A DNA stretch of 64,000 nucleotides, taken from positions 1,364,001 through 1,428,000 of the forward strand of contig NZ_CP106855.1 of the NCBI RefSeq assembly GCF_002209355.2, written 5' to 3'. The position numbers and the translations under genes are program-made. Below, in pieces: positions 7,852 through 14,136 of the stretch. The notes below the pieces were generated by a model. It searched no databases, had not been told where the DNA came from, and saw nothing but the letters and a program-made list of their open reading frames with translations. This stretch comes from Bdellovibrio sp. SKB1291214 (GTDB lineage: Bacteria; Bdellovibrionota; Bdellovibrionia; Bdellovibrionales; Bdellovibrionaceae). Each line of letters starts with the position of its first letter. Positions within the stretch are counted from its first letter, which is position 1.

Positions 7852-8301
7852 ATGAAAGCAATTGGAACGATACTCTTTTTAATGCTTCCCACCGTGTGCC
7901 TAGGAAAAACTTACGATTGCTTGATAGAGCATAAAGATACCAATCCTGAAAAGAATAAAAAAGTGTGGTCCGGAAATCTGACACCTAAAGGGTTAAATGA
8001 GGCGAAAGCTGAAGTTGTAATTGTTAATGCCGATGGGACGGGAACATCTGTCGAGAAGGTTGTCGGGGTTATAAATGACGCCAGCGCTTTAGGTGAAAAA
8101 CTAAAGCCCTATAATACATTACTCGCGATCGGCTTGAAAGAAGAGGCTGGCAAGTTGGTTCTCACTCTCGGGCATGTTGATATTTCCAAAACTGGCAATA
8201 TGATTCCTTTTGATGCGATCTCATGGTCGTCCACCGGCACCACACTTATTGGTGTGAAAGATTTAAGCAGAGACTTGGAAGTTTCTTGTCGTGCTAAATA
8301 G
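7852..8301 (+). CDS. small secreted protein, last cargo gene of the serine-recombinase element
   Basis: A signal peptide (MKAIGTILFLMLPTVCLG) precedes a 130-residue mature part with two cysteines, one near the N-terminus (TYDCLIEH) and one at the extreme C-terminus (EVSCRAK). The same end-to-end cysteine layout is seen in the 137-residue secreted protein at 6158-6571, although the sequences are not obviously related. Alternating polar and hydrophobic residues suggest a beta-sandwich. The gene ends about 107 bases before the stranded recombinase tail and faces it. No family recognised. Confidence 0.6.
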   Translation: MKAIGTILFLMLPTVCLGKTYDCLIEHKDTNPEKNKKVWSGNLTPKGLNEAKAEVVIVNADGTGTSVEKVVGVINDASALGEKLKPYNTLLAIGLKEEAGKLVLTLGHVDISKTGNMIPFDAISWSSTGTTLIGVKDLSRDLEVSCRAK

Positions 8302-8316
8302 CCATCAACCACTAGA

Positions 8317-8358
8317 TTCTGTCCCGTGCTTTGACAAACAATTCACGGGACAACAGAA
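8317..8358. terminator. bidirectional hairpin between convergent frames
   Basis: GTCCCGTG (8321-8328) pairs with CACGGGAC (8344-8351), and TTCT/AGAA extend the stem beyond a three-base bulge. It lies 15 bases after the stop of the secreted-protein gene and before the convergent recombinase tail. The lack of a T-run makes it a weak terminator call. Confidence 0.4.
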
Positions 8359-8407
8359 CCAGGTCAAATCCCTCAAAACCAACAAGGCTTGTTTTCTTAA
8401 AAAGCTC

Positions 8408-8623
8408 TTACTTTCTCCGCTTCTTATCTTCTTTAAGCCGCTGCCAAACATGAGCCTGACTGGCTCCAATATGCTTCGCAACCTTAACCGTGGACCGAAA
8501 GACGCTCATTAGCCCCTCGAGATCTCTTACAGACACTACCTTAGGCTCCGGATAAGCCTCCAGCTCAAAGATAACCACCGCGGAGTGTTCGTCTACTTTA
8601 TGGCTCTCTCCGCCATTTTTGAT
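8408..8623 (-). pseudogene. displaced C-terminal tail of the serine recombinase
   Basis: Read on the - strand from the repeat at 8623, the frame starts IKNGG, exactly where the recombinase at 1802-3478 also reads IKNGG, and in the same phase. It continues 66 more codons to TAA at 8408-8410. The tail contains a helix-turn-helix-like segment (VAKHIGASQAHVWQRLK) and a basic end (KEDKKRRK). It has no start codon or ribosome site of its own, and the frame is closed just upstream at 8648-8650. Joining the two ends, as in a circular form of the element, would give a 588-residue recombinase. It is therefore better called a separated gene part than a decayed gene. Confidence 0.75.
8609..8623 (+). repeat. 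attachment repeat, middle copy (right end of the serine-recombinase element)
   Basis: TCCGCCATTTTTGAT matches 1913-1927 exactly. Upstream, CTCTCC (8604 on) matches the tRNA again if six bases are skipped. To its left is the recombinase tail; to its right begins the satellite. It is the junction of the two elements. Confidence 0.8.
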
Positions 8624-8668
8624 TTTAACCTCAAGAAAATTAGATAGTTAGATTTTATCGGGAAATCT

Positions 8669-8688
8669 ACCCACAAAAAAACCCACAA
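8669..8688 (+). promoter_or_regulatory. paired ACCCACAA motifs, candidate integrase arm sites (left)
   Basis: ACCCACAA occurs at 8669-8676 and 8681-8688, a 12-bp period, about 45 bases inside the left end of the satellite. The related pair ACCTACAA/ACCGACAA with the same period lies near the right end. Such short direct repeats are typical of arm-type sites bound by the N-terminal domain of tyrosine integrases. Confidence 0.55.
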
Positions 8689-8777
8689 CTAAAATTTTTG
8701 AAATATTTTTAAGGGTGCTGCCGACTCAAAATTTGCTCTCGTTAAAGTACCACATCCACTGATGCTTATTTTAAGCT

Positions 8778-9716
8778 CTACAAATCTGGAATAACTTTTT
8801 TTAGACGCTGTGAGATCTCTTTTCTTAATTGAATTTGCGAGAGACCTTGAAGCCTGACTATTTCTGTCTTATCTCCAATCAAAGAAAACAGATCGTTACT
8901 CGCAAGCTTTCGAGATTCTTTTATAACTTCATTATACTTTTTTAGTTCTTCATTGGCCAAAAATGCTGCTACCGCTGCATCTATCTCGTCCACCGATTTA
9001 AAGTTTTTTGCCTTCTGAATAAAGGAATCATTTGCTGCATCAACAACGCCAGCTTTTTTTAGAACTTGTTTTGTGTAGGTTATTAAATCTTTTTGAGTCC
9101 AGTTATGCTCCCCCAGATCACTGGTGGCTACCCTACCATAATAATCAGCAAGCAAAAAACCAACTTTGGCTCTGAACTCACCCTTAAGACTAGCTACTCT
9201 ATGATTTAGAAGCTCTTGATAACAACTCGCTCGAAAAGAGAATGAAACATTTAATAAGGCAACGGAGTCTTCCGGCAAACCTTTAGTCTTCGGAAGAAAG
9301 AATAAATTTTTGGCTTCCGAATTGTTAATTAGACGACTTGTCTTAGATAATGTGGCGTCATATCTTGGGGATGATAGAAGATAAAATCCACTTTTTTTCT
9401 TTGCACCAGAAAATTCAAGCTCTCTTGAAAGTACACTTTGCAGAGGCCTAATAAGACAGATAACCATATGACTGAGGTTCGGCTCTCCTAATTTCCCGGC
9501 TTCACGCTGTGACGGTCTCCTAGCTAAATCACAAGATTGCGAAAGGACCATCGCAAACTTTCGCTCATAAGGTTCGTGATTAATTTTTGGGTAGTAGCAT
9601 TTAAAACGAAGGCGAAAAAGGCCCGTAACCTCAATTATATCCCCTTGAAAAAGAGATCCTAAATCTTCAGGCTCAGCATAAATATACTCGGGAACTTTAT
9701 TCTTGGGATAGCTCAT
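8778..9716 (-). CDS. 312-residue cargo protein of unknown function
   Basis: The product is soluble, with no signal peptide or membrane segment. Residues 20-70 contain GSLFQGDIIEVTG followed by MVLSQSCDLARRP near 57-69, a conserved-looking GDI...SQSCDL pattern that I recall from uncharacterised proteins but cannot tie to a tested function. The C-terminal third is helical and lysine-rich. It lies at the left end of the satellite, where cargo such as anti-phage genes is usual, downstream of a 74-codon gene on the same strand (13-base gap). A role in competition with other phages is inference from position only. Confidence 0.6.
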   Translation of the reverse strand: MSYPKNKVPEYIYAEPEDLGSLFQGDIIEVTGLFRLRFKCYYPKINHEPYERKFAMVLSQSCDLARRPSQREAGKLGEPNLSHMVICLIRPLQSVLSRELEFSGAKKKSGFYLLSSPRYDATLSKTSRLINNSEAKNLFFLPKTKGLPEDSVALLNVSFSFRASCYQELLNHRVASLKGEFRAKVGFLLADYYGRVATSDLGEHNWTQKDLITYTKQVLKKAGVVDAANDSFIQKAKNFKSVDEIDAAVAAFLANEELKKYNEVIKESRKLASNDLFSLIGDKTEIVRLQGLSQIQLRKEISQRLKKVIPDL

Positions 9717-9728
9717 AGTAAGAGTCTA

Positions 9729-9953
9729 TTAGAATGCGAGGCGCTTGCTCCACATTTCGCGCTCTACAAGATTAGAAATACGTTCACGCTCACGTTTAAC
9801 AAGCGCGATTTTGATAGCAGAATGAATTTTAGAAGATTCCGTATGGCTTACACCTGTCTCTTTTTGAGATACGGCCTTCTTTTTAGTCGTTTGCTTCATA
9901 ATCATTTCTATCTGCATGGCAGATCTTCTACTGCCTATCGGTATTGATGGCAA
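9729..9953 (-). CDS. small basic protein paired with the 312-residue cargo gene
   Basis: Up to 74 residues, rich in K, R and E, with a long amphipathic helix toward the end (VKRERERISNLVEREMWSKRL). The start is uncertain: in-frame ATG codons at 9953, 9917, 9905 and 9899 lack a strong ribosome site, and MKQTTKKKAV (9899, 56 residues) looks the most natural. The stop lies 13 bases before the start of the 312-residue gene, so the two should be cotranscribed. An antitoxin- or adaptor-like role is possible, but nothing in the sequence proves it. Confidence 0.5.
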   Translation of the reverse strand: MPSIPIGSRRSAMQIEMIMKQTTKKKAVSQKETGVSHTESSKIHSAIKIALVKRERERISNLVEREMWSKRLAF

Positions 9954-9975
9954 AGAGCTAAATAGAGAATAGCAA

Positions 9976-10482
9976 ATGCATGGTGTCAGGTCAAATTTAT
10001 TTCGCTTTGATAGTATAAAGTACTATCAATTTTACGCCGATAGTCTCGATATGCCGAATCAATCAAACCCAGTACAGGACATAGTTTCAGCCGTTTATGA
10101 CCTTATAAACGCCGGAGCATCCGAAAAATGCAGGCTTATGATAGTAGATACTACTGTCGTTGACCGTTTACTGAAATTTGTTTCCGTTGAAACGATGCAA
10201 AGGTTCATTAGGGCAGAGATGAGCCAAGCCCCCAACCCAGAAAGTCCGCAATTTAAGGTTTGGATTAAGGAATCTCGAAGTCAGACCCGACTTTCGCAAA
10301 GAGACTTCGCCTCTAAGCTTAATGAAATAACAGGATTGAAGATTCACGGAAGCGACATTGGTAACTTAGAAACTGGAGCGAGGCCCGAGGCATATGCGAT
10401 CGAACGCTTGATATCCATTCGATCGACAATCATCACCGCGCTACCCCATATACTTTCAGAATTACGCGAAAGCAGCCTATAA
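9976..10482 (+). CDS. helix-turn-helix (XRE-like) protein of the satellite
   Basis: The C-terminal half (about 95-150) has the XRE pattern: TRLSQRDFASKLNEITGLKI, then SDIGNLETGARP. The N-terminal half is unassigned and may bring subunits together. Two starts are possible, ATG 9976 (168 residues) and ATG 10051 (143 residues). I cannot decide, as neither has a clear ribosome site, but the operator at 10009-10027 would lie in the promoter if 10051 is used. It is divergent from the two-gene cargo, and two 7-5-7 palindromes lie at and just inside its 5' end, pointing to autoregulation and control of the cargo. Confidence 0.65.
   Translation: MHGVRSNLFRFDSIKYYQFYADSLDMPNQSNPVQDIVSAVYDLINAGASEKCRLMIVDTTVVDRLLKFVSVETMQRFIRAEMSQAPNPESPQFKVWIKESRSQTRLSQRDFASKLNEITGLKIHGSDIGNLETGARPEAYAIERLISIRSTIITALPHILSELRESSL
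10009..10027. promoter_or_regulatory. operator palindrome GATAGTA-N5-TACTATC
   Basis: A perfect 7-bp inverted repeat with a 5-base spacer. The same geometry recurs at 10140-10158 (GATAGTA-N5-TACTGTC, one mismatch), and a half site GATAGT lies at 10039-10044. It sits between the divergent cargo pair and the helix-turn-helix gene, a likely binding site for that protein. Confidence 0.6.
10140..10158. promoter_or_regulatory. second operator-like palindrome, inside the helix-turn-helix gene
   Basis: GATAGTA-N5-TACTGTC has the same spacing as the site at 10009-10027 with one mismatch in the right half. It lies 131 bases downstream, within the coding region. A loop or cooperative pair between the two sites would fit a phage-type repressor, but binding is not shown. 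Confidence 0.45.
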
Positions 10483-10524
10483 GAAGAGAAAAGCGAAAGC
10501 ATTAAGTTCGTATTCTAGATTATT

Positions 10525-10914
10525 TCACTTTTCGGTGGCTAATGCGCGCTCCTCAACCACCAAACGAATCACATGAGCCTTTGCATCTTCTACCAACTTT
10601 TTAGAGCGCTCAGAAATGAGTCGAGAGGACTCTTCTTTCCGATTTAAACTGCCTACGCCTGTATTGAGATATCTTAGGGCAGTTCGCTGGTAAGAATTCA
10701 ATTCAGCAAGACAGCCTGCGTGAGCTGCCTCTGCAATTTCCGAGGGAGTGGCGTTAGAAAGAGCTAATCTTGCACCTTCGCTATTAATGCAGTCCGTGTA
10801 TGCCAATAAAGACTTTTTTACTCTTTCAAGCCCTGCATCTTCGGGAGCTCCTACTTTATCCATGCTTGCACAGCTAACCGTGAATAAAATTATAACTGAG
10901 AGAACCCATTTCAT
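10525..10914 (-). CDS. satellite-borne lipoprotein
   Basis: The 129-residue product has a short lipoprotein signal with lipobox FTVSC at residues 11-15, then a largely helical mature part with two further cysteines. It lies between the two repressor-like genes of the satellite and opposite to both. Lipoproteins carried by prophages and satellites often block superinfection at the surface, and this is the best guess here; a predation or envelope role is equally untested. No family is recognised. Confidence 0.65.
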   Translation of the reverse strand: MKWVLSVIILFTVSCASMDKVGAPEDAGLERVKKSLLAYTDCINSEGARLALSNATPSEIAEAAHAGCLAELNSYQRTALRYLNTGVGSLNRKEESSRLISERSKKLVEDAKAHVIRLVVEERALATEK

Positions 10915-10937
10915 TTTCTATCCCTTCAACTTAGGTC

Positions 10938-10970
10938 TAGTTCGGCCTATCGGTTCGGTATGTCGAACTA
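10938..10970. promoter_or_regulatory. repeated GTTCG/CGAAC operator region
   Basis: TAGTTCG (10938-10944) is the reverse complement of CGAACTA (10964-10970), and an inner GTTCG (10953-10957) also pairs with CGAAC (10964-10968). GTTCGG is directly repeated at 10940 and 10953. The cluster lies between the lipoprotein and the Cro/CI-like gene that diverge from it, about 32 bases before the GTG start. It is the expected place for that repressor to bind. Confidence 0.55.
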
Positions 10971-11001
10971 ACTGTCGGTATATTTTAGATATTCCATAGG
11001 G

Positions 11002-11223
11002 GTGAGAGAAAATAAAGATAAGTTGATAGCGCTAGGTTTAAGAATTAGTGATGAACGCAAAAGACGCGGCATCACTATGGAGCGATTAGCCTATGAAATG
11101 GACCTGAGCAAAGGGAACCTTTCAGAGATCGAGCGCGGAATACGTGATCCTAAGTTCTCAACTCTACTGGCGATTGCCGAAGGACTTGATACAACCATTT
11201 CCAAACTACTTAAAGATCTTTGA
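11002..11223 (+). CDS. Cro/CI-type helix-turn-helix repressor
   Basis: The 73-residue protein is almost entirely one XRE domain: LGLRISDERKRRGITMERLA, then MDLSKGNLSEIERG (recognition helix about 33-46), DPKFSTLLAIAEGL and ISKLLKDL. The start codon is GTG at 11002 with only a weak purine stretch before it. Repeated GTTCG/CGAAC sites lie just upstream. Its 3' end overlaps that of the terminase small subunit gene by 14 bases, tail to tail. It probably controls the satellite lytic/lysogenic state. Lacking a C-terminal cleavage domain, it would need another release mechanism, such as binding of a helper-phage protein. Confidence 0.85.
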   Translation: MRENKDKLIALGLRISDERKRRGITMERLAYEMDLSKGNLSEIERGIRDPKFSTLLAIAEGLDTTISKLLKDL

Positions 11224-11719
11224 TTTCCGGCTTATTAATCTGCCCTATTAATTTCGCGAGGCTTGGTTGGCCTACTGGCGATTCTTTTTTAAAGAAACCG
11301 ACATGCTTTCCTAATAGTTCGAGCGCACGAATTTTGCTGTAGAAATTGATCTTGTATGTTCTTTGGCCGAGGCCTGGTCCTTCAATAATTTCGATGGCTG
11401 AAATTGAAGTTGCCAATCCTCTTGGCAAGCTTGCTATTGGTAATAGTTCTCCATTCTTTCCAAAGAGATCTCGTATATCTCGAAAAGCGATATTCTTCAG
11501 TCCATCTACGACTAAATCTGCATTCACTTCGAGACGTGAAGCTCGCTCCTCCATGAGCATCGTCAATTTTGATTGAACTGAAGTTTTCTGAAGTAATTGG
11601 TATCCCTGCTCCATTGCAGTATGGGGACTGTAACCAGCTCTGATAGCAGCCTTCTTAGCATTCAAATCCACCATGTATTCTAAGCAGAAACGTTCTTGTT
11701 TTGAACTTAAGTGACACAT
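11210..11719 (-). CDS. terS: phage terminase small subunit
   Basis: The 169-residue product opens with the Terminase_2 signature: LSSKQERFCLEYMVDLNAKKAAIRAGYS in outline (about 4-32), then a second helical segment and a C-terminal oligomerisation region. In phages this subunit recognises the packaging site and loads the large subunit. Here no large terminase, portal or capsid gene is present, so it would only make sense if it redirects the packaging motor of a helper phage, as TerS of phage-inducible islands does. It is the last gene of the integrase-AlpA-helicase strand, 67 bases after the helicase gene. Confidence 0.88.
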   Translation of the reverse strand: MCHLSSKQERFCLEYMVDLNAKKAAIRAGYSPHTAMEQGYQLLQKTSVQSKLTMLMEERASRLEVNADLVVDGLKNIAFRDIRDLFGKNGELLPIASLPRGLATSISAIEIIEGPGLGQRTYKINFYSKIRALELLGKHVGFFKKESPVGQPSLAKLIGQINKPEIKDL

Positions 11720-11786
11720 AGTGATTCATTCCTTAACTATGAATTACAGAATATTGAAGTTCTCCACTATAAAAGCAAATAATCCT

Positions 11787-13229
11787 TCATGAAGCGTCAT
11801 TATCCGCATGTTCGACTCTAATTTCTCTTTTAGGATGAAAGTCATTGTTCTGCGAATCCAATTTCATAATCTCTATAAAATTGAGGTTTAGACCAAGGTA
11901 AACACTTCCAGCTGAAGTTCTTTTTTGTTTAAAATTTCGTTCTTTTAAGATCTTAGAAAAACTTTTCATGGAACGCCGTCCCTCGCCGCGTTGTTCTTTC
12001 CAACACTGATATGACCTATAAAGGCGTGATGCCGATTCTTGAAAATCTTTTCCTTGAATACAACATTCAGATAACCAAATTCCAAACGTATCTTCTTCTT
12101 CCAAGTATTCAGCTGTTGCTTTAGTAATGACCTCGGGGGGTTGAAGACCGACCTGCTGCCATTCAAGACATCCATCTAATGCCCATTTTAAAATCCCATC
12201 AGACTCTTCTTTCCATTTTTCCTTCAAGGTGGCGTCTCGCTGTGCCGCCTCGATCTTAACTGTAAAGGGAACCAGGTGAAGACGTCTGCGAATCGCATCA
12301 TCGACAGCCCTGAATGACGGCTTATGATTTCCGGCAATAATTAACGTAAATTGAGGGTAAAATTCAAAAAAATCCTTCCTCATGAACCGAGCAGAAATCT
12401 TATCTTTTCCCGTAAGAGTTTTTATGAGCGACTCGTTCCAGCGCTTTCCTTGATCCACCTCTTGCGCGACCACCAAGCGTTTACCGACAAGCTTCGCTAG
12501 TTCGGTTGGATGTCGTGATGTTAAGCTTTCCGTAAATGTATCCATGCTAGCCGTTGCGCTGTAACTACCTAGGGCATGAATTAACCCCTCTAGAAAGGTT
12601 CCTTTTCCATTTCCTCCGCCACCATAGAAAAAGTCGAGACATTCCTCTTTGGGATCACCGACAAGGCAGTATCCAGCTAACCTCTTTAAGTATGCGACTA
12701 AATCCTCATTGCCATTTGTGATATTATTTAAAAAAGCAATCCAGTTTGGACATTCACCTCGTGGTGTTGCGTTGGTCATTTGCATTATTCTGTCTTCTGG
12801 ATCGTGGGGTCGAAGTTCTCCGGTTTTAAGATCAACCGTGCCTCCAGGAGTATTAAGAAGGTATAAGCTCCTGTCCCAAATATCTACCTCGCAGAAATGT
12901 CGCTCGTCACCTCGTGCGAGCCGCTCAACTGCTGCGATTGTGCCTGCGGACGTAATGGCCTTCGCAATCCTATTTCTTTGTTCTTCTCTGAGGGTTGCAT
13001 CCTCTAAAGCACGATGAGCCATATTTCGACATGTATCTCGTACAAATTGTTTAATAACCTCATCCGAAGCTCGGCACCATCTTTGACCGTTATATTTTAT
13101 CCAGCCGAGTTCCGCACAATAGAGAAGTTCGTAATGCCTCAAAGAAAACTCATCGGCAATTGCATCATCAGAGTAACGGACAGTCTCATCCGGTAATTTA
13201 TGTAGATTTGATCTGCCGTTACTATTCAT
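11787..13229 (-). CDS. D5/P4-family SF3 helicase (primase-helicase C-terminal type)
   Basis: The 480-residue product has a D5_N-type region (LYLLNTPGGTVDLKTGEL about 123-140, then the LVAYLKRLAGYCLVGD region). An SF3 ATPase follows, with Walker A GGGGNGKGT (about 203-211), Walker B RLVVAQEVD and sensor IIAGNHKP. It should unwind DNA at the satellite origin. The start at 13229 is chosen because ATGAATAG couples it to the stop of the AlpA-like gene; the longer frame to 13283 has no signal. An N-terminal primase domain, usual in P4 alpha (777 residues), is absent, so priming must come from elsewhere. Confidence 0.9.
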   Translation of the reverse strand: MNSNGRSNLHKLPDETVRYSDDAIADEFSLRHYELLYCAELGWIKYNGQRWCRASDEVIKQFVRDTCRNMAHRALEDATLREEQRNRIAKAITSAGTIAAVERLARGDERHFCEVDIWDRSLYLLNTPGGTVDLKTGELRPHDPEDRIMQMTNATPRGECPNWIAFLNNITNGNEDLVAYLKRLAGYCLVGDPKEECLDFFYGGGGNGKGTFLEGLIHALGSYSATASMDTFTESLTSRHPTELAKLVGKRLVVAQEVDQGKRWNESLIKTLTGKDKISARFMRKDFFEFYPQFTLIIAGNHKPSFRAVDDAIRRRLHLVPFTVKIEAAQRDATLKEKWKEESDGILKWALDGCLEWQQVGLQPPEVITKATAEYLEEEDTFGIWLSECCIQGKDFQESASRLYRSYQCWKEQRGEGRRSMKSFSKILKERNFKQKRTSAGSVYLGLNLNFIEIMKLDSQNNDFHPKREIRVEHADNDAS

Positions 13230-13443
13230 TGTCGGTTCCCTTATCGTTTTTAAGGCAGTCCCTAGCGGCGACCCTCTGCTCAATCCAAAGGTTCACCTCT
13301 GATTCGAGCCATCCAACACTTCGACTACTTAGGTTAATTGGTTTTGGAAAACATCCGGTTTTCAAGAACCGGTAAATTGATGACCGGGTTAGACCGACTT
13401 TATCTGAAACTTCTGACAATCTTAAAATATTATTACTTGGCAT
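13222..13443 (-). CDS. AlpA-family regulator (excisionase-like)
   Basis: The 73-residue protein matches the AlpA/MerR-like pattern: ILRLSEVSDKVGLTRSSIYR, then GCFPKPINLSSRSVGWLESEV and a terminal helix. In P4-like elements such proteins turn on the integrase and act in excision. AGGAGG lies 7 bases before the ATG at 13443, deciding the start over an upstream in-frame ATG. Its stop overlaps the start of the helicase gene (ATGAATAG), so the two are translated in step. It lies on the same strand as integrase, helicase and TerS. Confidence 0.92.
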   Translation of the reverse strand: MPSNNILRLSEVSDKVGLTRSSIYRFLKTGCFPKPINLSSRSVGWLESEVNLWIEQRVAARDCLKNDKGTDNE

Positions 13444-13529
13444 CGCATGACCTCCTGAGAGGCAACATGCGCCCATAAGAGGGTAATTGAAAGCTATGTG
13501 GCGGGGGCACTTGTGCGAATATTAAATGG

Positions 13530-14123
13530 CTAAAACGCCCCTTTTATTTCCTGTGTTGCCTGAATTCTTGCCGTTGGACCAAATTTAACGCCAAGATGAA
13601 ATTCTACACTATCGCAGACTCGATCAAATAACGATCGCTTAGAATATCCTCTTTTCCTTTTTCCTGTTGTCGGTTTCTTTCCGATATTTAGAAAGAAAAT
13701 TGCGATATGCCTCACATAGGCAAGCTCAATATTAACATCACTTCTTATGACGATTTTTTTTAAAACTTTACCCTGTGTCTTCAGTCGATCCTCAGAAATA
13801 TCGAGCATTTCACTCAGGAGTTTCTTAGCATCATTAAGTTTGATTTGCGATTTATCCTCTGCAGCCCATTGTATTTGGCTGGCTATCGGTACAATTGATG
13901 GGCCATTCCGCGTACTGTCGATACGAGCGAGAGCTTTCAAAGCGGCCCGTAAAGAGTTTCTGACTAGTTTTATATCCATATCGTTCTTCAAATATAAATT
14001 ATTCGGAAAACTATCTATCATGCCATCTACAAACTCTTTAACACCCGGCAGGTCGCCCACGATGGATATAACATCTCTTCTAATATCGTTTTTAATTTTC
14101 TGAGTCACTGCAACTTGTTTCAA
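13530..14123 (-). CDS. 197-residue satellite protein of unknown function
   Basis: The start is TTG at 14123, with GAGGA at proper distance and 13 bases after the integrase stop, so it is cotranscribed with the integrase. The product is helical and basic, with no cysteine pair, signal peptide or obvious helix-turn-helix. A short lysine/arginine run (KKPTTGKRKRGYSKR) precedes the C-terminal part. Its location between integrase and alpA suggests an accessory role in recombination or early control, but no family is recognised. Confidence 0.65.
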   Translation of the reverse strand: MKQVAVTQKIKNDIRRDVISIVGDLPGVKEFVDGMIDSFPNNLYLKNDMDIKLVRNSLRAALKALARIDSTRNGPSIVPIASQIQWAAEDKSQIKLNDAKKLLSEMLDISEDRLKTQGKVLKKIVIRSDVNIELAYVRHIAIFFLNIGKKPTTGKRKRGYSKRSLFDRVCDSVEFHLGVKFGPTARIQATQEIKGAF

Positions 14124-14136
14124 ATATGTTCCTCAA

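Larger units (their letters stand above)
1913..8623. mobile_element. serine-recombinase integrative element inserted at tRNA-Ser
   Basis: This 6.7-kb block lies between two copies of TCCGCCATTTTTGAT (1913-1927 and 8609-8623). It carries a large serine recombinase at its left edge and the displaced 3' part of the same reading frame at its right edge. Between them are a Replic_Relax-like gene, three secreted-protein genes and a TIGR02147-type regulator. No conjugation, capsid or plasmid-partition gene is visible, so spread probably depends on a helper or on rare transfer. The limits come from the repeats and the split frame. Which interior genes are true cargo is inferred from position only. 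Confidence 0.75.

Noticed and set aside
8291-8512. Open frame on the + strand after the secreted-protein gene
   Set aside because: It is the opposite strand of the displaced recombinase tail, which has the better coding character.
13229-13283. Longer start for the satellite helicase
   Set aside because: The extra 18 codons overlap the AlpA-like gene without a ribosome site, while ATGAATAG at 13229 gives direct coupling.
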